From the NCBI GenBank assembly GCA_021209625.1, contig JAJOHZ010000001.1, positions 1 to 36,485 on the forward strand: a DNA stretch of 36,485 nt, written 5' to 3'. The DNA comes from Erysipelotrichaceae bacterium (GTDB taxonomy: Bacteria; Bacillota_I; Bacilli_A; Erysipelotrichales; Erysipelotrichaceae). Shown here in pieces: positions 33,968 through 36,485 of the stretch (position 1 is its first letter; each line of letters begins with the position of its first letter). A program made the translations under genes and the position numbers. The notes under the pieces are model-generated. The model was not told where the DNA came from and did not search any database. It saw only the letters and a list, made by a program, of their open reading frames with translations.

Positions 33968-34376
33968 CCAAACGTAAATCTCGAGTATTCATTGTATAGG
34001 AGTAAACATAGGTTTGAGGGCCATTCACATAAATGCCTTCTTCACCAAGCTTTAAAGTAACTCCTTGACGATAACGTTCGATGAGTCCGGGAGTATTAAG
34101 AATTTGAATGTTGGTAAGAGGGAAAAGGTATTCTCTCACCTCAGTGTTACCACCAAGTTCCCATCGCATTTGATAGGCTTGAGGGATGTTCACAAAGAGC
34201 CCGTAGTAAGGAGATGAAAAGGTCACATTCAGGGTATGTTTAAAATCATACTGACCATTTTCTTTAACGAGGATGTCGATGTGATGGTTATTAACGATGA
34301 TGTCTTGATTGGCATGAAGGGGAGATATCCACAGAAACAACCAAATCAAAGACATTAAGACGATTTTCTTCTTCAT
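33942..34376 (-). CDS. DUF2207 membrane protein, N-terminal part (frame broken)
   Basis: Begins with a signal peptide (KKKIVLMSLIWLFLWISPLHA, read in two parts; cleavage near residue 22), then the secreted beta-rich DUF2207 domain with YDFKHTLNVTFSSPYYGLFV and YSYTMNTRDLRLDGRQ, before a false stop (RFLS). ATG 34376 is preferred over the upstream open start at 34409, because it directly opens the signal peptide and lies 6 bases past the stop of the preceding membrane gene. The order lemA, small membrane gene, DUF2207 gene forms one minus-strand operon. The domain faces outside the cell. Confidence 0.85.
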   Translation of the reverse strand: MKKKIVLMSLIWLFLWISPLHANQDIIVNNHHIDILVKENGQYDFKHTLNVTFSSPYYGLFVNIPQAYQMRWELGGNTEVREYLFPLTNIQILNTPGLIERYRQGVTLKLGEEGIYVNGPQTYVYSYTMNTRDLRLDGRQRFLS

Positions 34377-34381
34377 TTTGA

Positions 34382-34771
34382 CTAGTTGACCTTCTTTTTC
34401 TGAGTCCAAGTGATGATTAAATCAAAGAGCACACTAATGATTGAACCGATTAAAATAATGTAGATGTACATGAGAGATCCAGTTAATGAGGCAAAAGCAT
34501 TGGATCGTTGTGAGAAGTAAAATAAGTAAAGGCCACACGCATTCAGGAAAGTCACTAAGAAAAGAGCTAATCCTAAACGACGTTGGGTTTTAATGAGTCC
34601 AAAGATGACTAAGGAAGCGTATAGCGCGAATGGAACAAGTTCCAATATGGTGGTTAGTTCACGCTCATAGCCAAGTAAGACGAAGTTTCCCACAAGAAAC
34701 ACAACTAAAGAAATAATCAATGCCCCCAAAGCGACCCACAGCGCATTCTTTCTATTAAATAGTTGGCTCAT
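34382..34771 (-). CDS. Small four-span membrane protein of the LemA operon
   Basis: Protein of 129 residues with four hydrophobic segments (about 10-33, 42-58, 66-84 and 97-118) and a basic C-terminus (TQKKKVN). ATG 34771 follows TAGGAG at normal distance; the longer frame from 34789 starts with TTG and is not favoured. It lies between lemA and the DUF2207 gene with tight spacing. The family is not recognised; its place suggests a partner in the same envelope function. Confidence 0.75.
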   Translation of the reverse strand: MSQLFNRKNALWVALGALIISLVVFLVGNFVLLGYERELTTILELVPFALYASLVIFGLIKTQRRLGLALFLVTFLNACGLYLFYFSQRSNAFASLTGSLMYIYIILIGSIISVLFDLIITWTQKKKVN

Positions 34772-34788
34772 ATAGCTCCTATTGAACA

Positions 34789-34810
34789 AAGAAAGGGCGT
34801 CCCCTTTCTT
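34789..34810 (-). other. Hairpin after lemA inside the operon
   Basis: A 9-bp perfect stem AAGAAAGGG/CCCTTTCTT with a 4-base loop beginning at the lemA stop codon. Only a weak T-tract (TTTCTTTG) follows on the minus strand, so it may be a partial terminator or an mRNA 3'-stabilising hairpin giving more LemA than the downstream proteins. Confidence 0.55.
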
Positions 34811-35360
34811 AGAATTGCACCTTCACGTTTTGACGTTGACTTGGATCTTCAACCTCAAAGAGTGGTTTACGTGTAAATTTGAATATTCCCGCGATAATAT
34901 TGTTTGGGAATGTTTCGATGGTGGTGTTGTATTGACGAGTGGTACCATTATAAAACTTACGAGATTGCGCAATGTCATCTTCGATGAGTTTTAACTGGCT
35001 TTGAAGATCAAGGAACTGTTGGTTTGCTTTTAAATCTGGATAAGCTTCAGATAAAGCAAATAGACGGGAGAGTACTCCACTGAATTCACCTTCAGCTTTC
35101 ATCTTATCTTCAGGGGAAGAAGCATTCACAGCCATGTTACGGGCTTGAATGACTTTTTCTAATGTTTCTTGTTCATGTTTGGTATAGCCTTTGACGGTTT
35201 CAACTAAATTTGGGATTAAATCATAGCGCTTCATCATGAAGACATCCATGGTTGAGAATGCTTCTTCTACACGGTTTCGTAGTGATACAAAACTGTTGTA
35301 TGAATTAGCAAAGAAAAGTCCAATGACAATGATGACACCTAAACCAATTAGGAATTCCAT
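34809..35360 (-). CDS. LemA family protein
   Basis: Protein of 183 residues with an N-terminal membrane anchor (about 2-20, IGLGVIIVIGLFFANSYN), followed by a helical, coiled-coil-rich LemA domain. The signatures are NRVEEAFSTMDVFMMKRYDLIPNL (two parts), ETVKGYTKHEQETLEKVIQAR, YPDLKANQQFLDLQ, LEDDIAQSRKFYNGT (here LIEDDI) and YNTTIETFPNNIIAGIF. Length is typical. GAGAGG precedes ATG 35360. It is first in an operon with a small membrane protein and a DUF2207 protein, a known pairing of unknown function, probably at the cell envelope. Its promoter lies back to back with that of ssrA. Confidence 0.95.
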   Translation of the reverse strand: MEFLIGLGVIIVIGLFFANSYNSFVSLRNRVEEAFSTMDVFMMKRYDLIPNLVETVKGYTKHEQETLEKVIQARNMAVNASSPEDKMKAEGEFSGVLSRLFALSEAYPDLKANQQFLDLQSQLKLIEDDIAQSRKFYNGTTRQYNTTIETFPNNIIAGIFKFTRKPLFEVEDPSQRQNVKVQF

Positions 35361-35383
35361 AGATAATACCTCTCTTTTTATGT

Positions 35384-35392
35384 ATTATATCA
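35384..35392 (-). promoter_or_regulatory. Extended -10 promoter of the lemA operon
   Basis: On the minus strand TGATATAAT (TATAAT at 35384-35389 read from the right). No convincing -35. It faces away from the ssrA promoter 50 bases away, which has the same nine bases. Confidence 0.6.
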
Positions 35393-35440
35393 CTGTTTTT
35401 ATGCAAGTATGTTAAAGAGGAGTGAAAGTTGCATCATTTG

Positions 35441-35449
35441 TGATATAAT
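35441..35449 (+). promoter_or_regulatory. Extended -10 promoter of ssrA
   Basis: TGATATAAT (TATAAT at 35444-35449) lies 12 bases before the tmRNA 5' end at 35462. No good -35 is seen at 16-18 bases. Confidence 0.7.
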
Positions 35450-35461
35450 GTGCATGCAAAC

Positions 35462-35810
35462 GGGGATGTCATGGTTTCGACAGGTCGTTGTTTGATTCAA
35501 AGGGCAGTGGTGTGGCTACCTAAAGGCCAACAAAAATATCTGGAAACAGACTTTCTTTCGCTGCTTAATTAGCTAAATACTGCTATCAGCGTGCACCTTA
35601 TGGGTTGGTCTTTGGCTCATAAACGTGTATCACAAACAAAGAATAAGGTTCACAAGTTGACTCTACGCGTGTTCCCGACAATCCCATTGAGTCAATCATC
35701 TCTTGCTTGTCATGTCCTTAAGAGGTGATTAATAGCGATATGACTAAACTGTAGAACTTTGAATGTGAGACACTTCTTGGACAGGAGTTCGACTCTCCTC
35801 ATCTCCACCA
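35462..35810 (+). ncRNA. ssrA: Transfer-messenger RNA (tmRNA)
   Basis: One-piece tmRNA of 349 bases. The 5' end GGGGATGTCATGGTTTCGAC and 3' end with GTTCGAC T-loop and CATCTCCACCA form the tRNA-Ala-like domain (7-bp acceptor stem with one G-U, CCA encoded). The mRNA-like part should start with Ala at GCC (35526-35528) and end at TAA 35566-35568 after LSFAA. As written these two are in different frames. Removing one A of the A5 run (35532-35536) gives the tag ANKISGNRLSFAA, a typical 13-residue proteolysis tag. Pseudoknot-forming sequences follow. It lies downstream of smpB, separated by two minus-strand operons. Confidence 0.96.
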
Positions 35811-35821
35811 AAATGCAAAAC

Positions 35822-35846
35822 AACCGCTGAAAAGCGGTTTTTGTTT
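35822..35846 (+). terminator. Terminator of ssrA
   Basis: A 7-bp stem AACCGCT/AGCGGTT with a GAAA loop, followed by TTTTGTTTT. Confidence 0.92.
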
Positions 35847-36082
35847 TAATAAATTGGTTATTTTGTGATGTATGACAACTGAGTAGAACGTTAACTTAGA
35901 GATCATTTCAAAATGAAAAGATGGAGACAACAATTTGTAAGTAGAATGGATTCAATGACATGTATTATGAAAAAAGAAGTTAATTGAGTGACAATTTTGT
36001 TATATACTGTAACTAATAAAGATTATAGGTAATAATTATTCTTGTGGGTTCTAATAGCATGAGCAACTTAGGGGAGAAAAAC

Positions 36083-36485
36083 ATGAGTATAAAGGACAAA
36101 TTGATAAAGAACAGTGGTAAGGCAGCAACAATGATTGTACAAGAAGTGGTTGGTAAGGAAGCAATTGATATCCTTGTTAAAGTTGGTTCTGAAATCTATG
36201 AGCAACAAAAACTAATGATTAAAATACCTGATCTTAAGGATGTTCAAATCGACGAAGCTCAAAGAATATTGAAGGATGATTTAGGTTTAGTCCCAACTAC
36301 TGCAATTGCCCGACCAAAAATTGCATATGCCTTTGAACATGAGAATGAAGTCGTTTACTCTGAACCTAGATTTGGAACACGTTGTCAATCCTGGTTCAAT
36401 AGTAAAGTTATATTATTTAACCAACTCAATAATATTGGAAAGTAAAGAATTGTCTTTAAAGATGAAACAAGAAGTTGATTCAATC
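36083..36485 (+). CDS. PASTA-domain protein, frame broken and cut by the window end
   Basis: AGGGGAG precedes ATG 36083. The protein begins with an amphipathic helical stretch (MSIKDKLIKNSGKAATMIVQ, about 1-50), then a PASTA-like unit (about residue 50 on): MIKIPDLKDVQIDEAQRILK, GLVPTTAIA, VVYSEPRFGTR. As written the frame then turns to CQSWFNS and stops at 36445. Removing one T at 36382-36383 gives GTRVNPGSIVKLYYL, the expected PASTA ending, and the frame stays open to the window end. No kinase domain or membrane segment is visible in this part. Small cytoplasmic PASTA proteins are known but uncharacterised. Confidence 0.65.

Overview
The window comes from a low-to-moderate GC, Gram-positive-type genome of the Bacillota, most likely an Erysipelotrichia-like lineage. 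The evidence is AAGGAGG-type ribosome sites, intrinsic hairpin-plus-T terminators, a T-box leader, the secG-rnr-smpB order with tmRNA nearby, an ECF-type folate S component and GlgC/GlgD pairing. UGA is a stop and is not read as Trp, which argues against Mycoplasma-type Mollicutes. The class-level placement is inference; no rRNA gene is present.

Layout. 1-583 is AT-rich non-coding DNA. 590-1587 holds a DUF4332/DUF937 pair. 1629-3908 (minus) is a PAS-GGDEF-HD-GYP c-di-GMP protein. 4124-6703 holds small membrane and zinc-ribbon proteins around a beta-lactamase-fold serine hydrolase. 6833-9390 pairs an anchored solute-binding protein with an MFS transporter. 9398-12121 is ung-folC-folT (uracil repair plus folate polyglutamylation and uptake). 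12237-15917 is the glycogen operon glgC-glgD-glgA. 15927-19053 is a T-box-controlled AbgT-family transporter and M24 peptidase. 19188-22444 is the lower-glycolysis operon pgk-tpiA-eno, behind a Rex-like or CRP-like palindrome. 22625-23933 holds two membrane proteins and an XRE regulator. 24354-25487 is an AI-2E-family permease. 25601-27119 (minus) is a TetR/cation-efflux pair with a clear operator. 27263-27988 is an epimerase-like protein. 28094-30893 is secG-rnr-smpB, and ssrA lies at 35462-35810. In between, on the minus strand, are a membrane diguanylate cyclase and a LemA/membrane/DUF2207 operon. The window ends inside a PASTA-domain gene.

The most striking property is a dense scatter of single-base frame disruptions, about a dozen in 36 kb, mostly +1 and often in short homopolymers. 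They hit genes that should be intact (rnr, smpB, glgC) and apparently the tmRNA tag reading frame. Removing or adding one base restores family-typical length and sequence at almost every site. The simplest explanation is error in the assembled sequence; real decay is less likely. Several split genes are therefore best read as single genes, and this is noted in each entry.

Other points of interest: recurring extended -10 promoters (TGnTAyAAT), two promoters that would give nearly leaderless mRNAs, a serine hydrolase whose Shine-Dalgarno is one arm of a perfect hairpin with a -10 box in the loop, and an XRE operator whose two arms overlap the -35 and -10 boxes. No CRISPR array, insertion sequence, prophage or tRNA gene was recognised.
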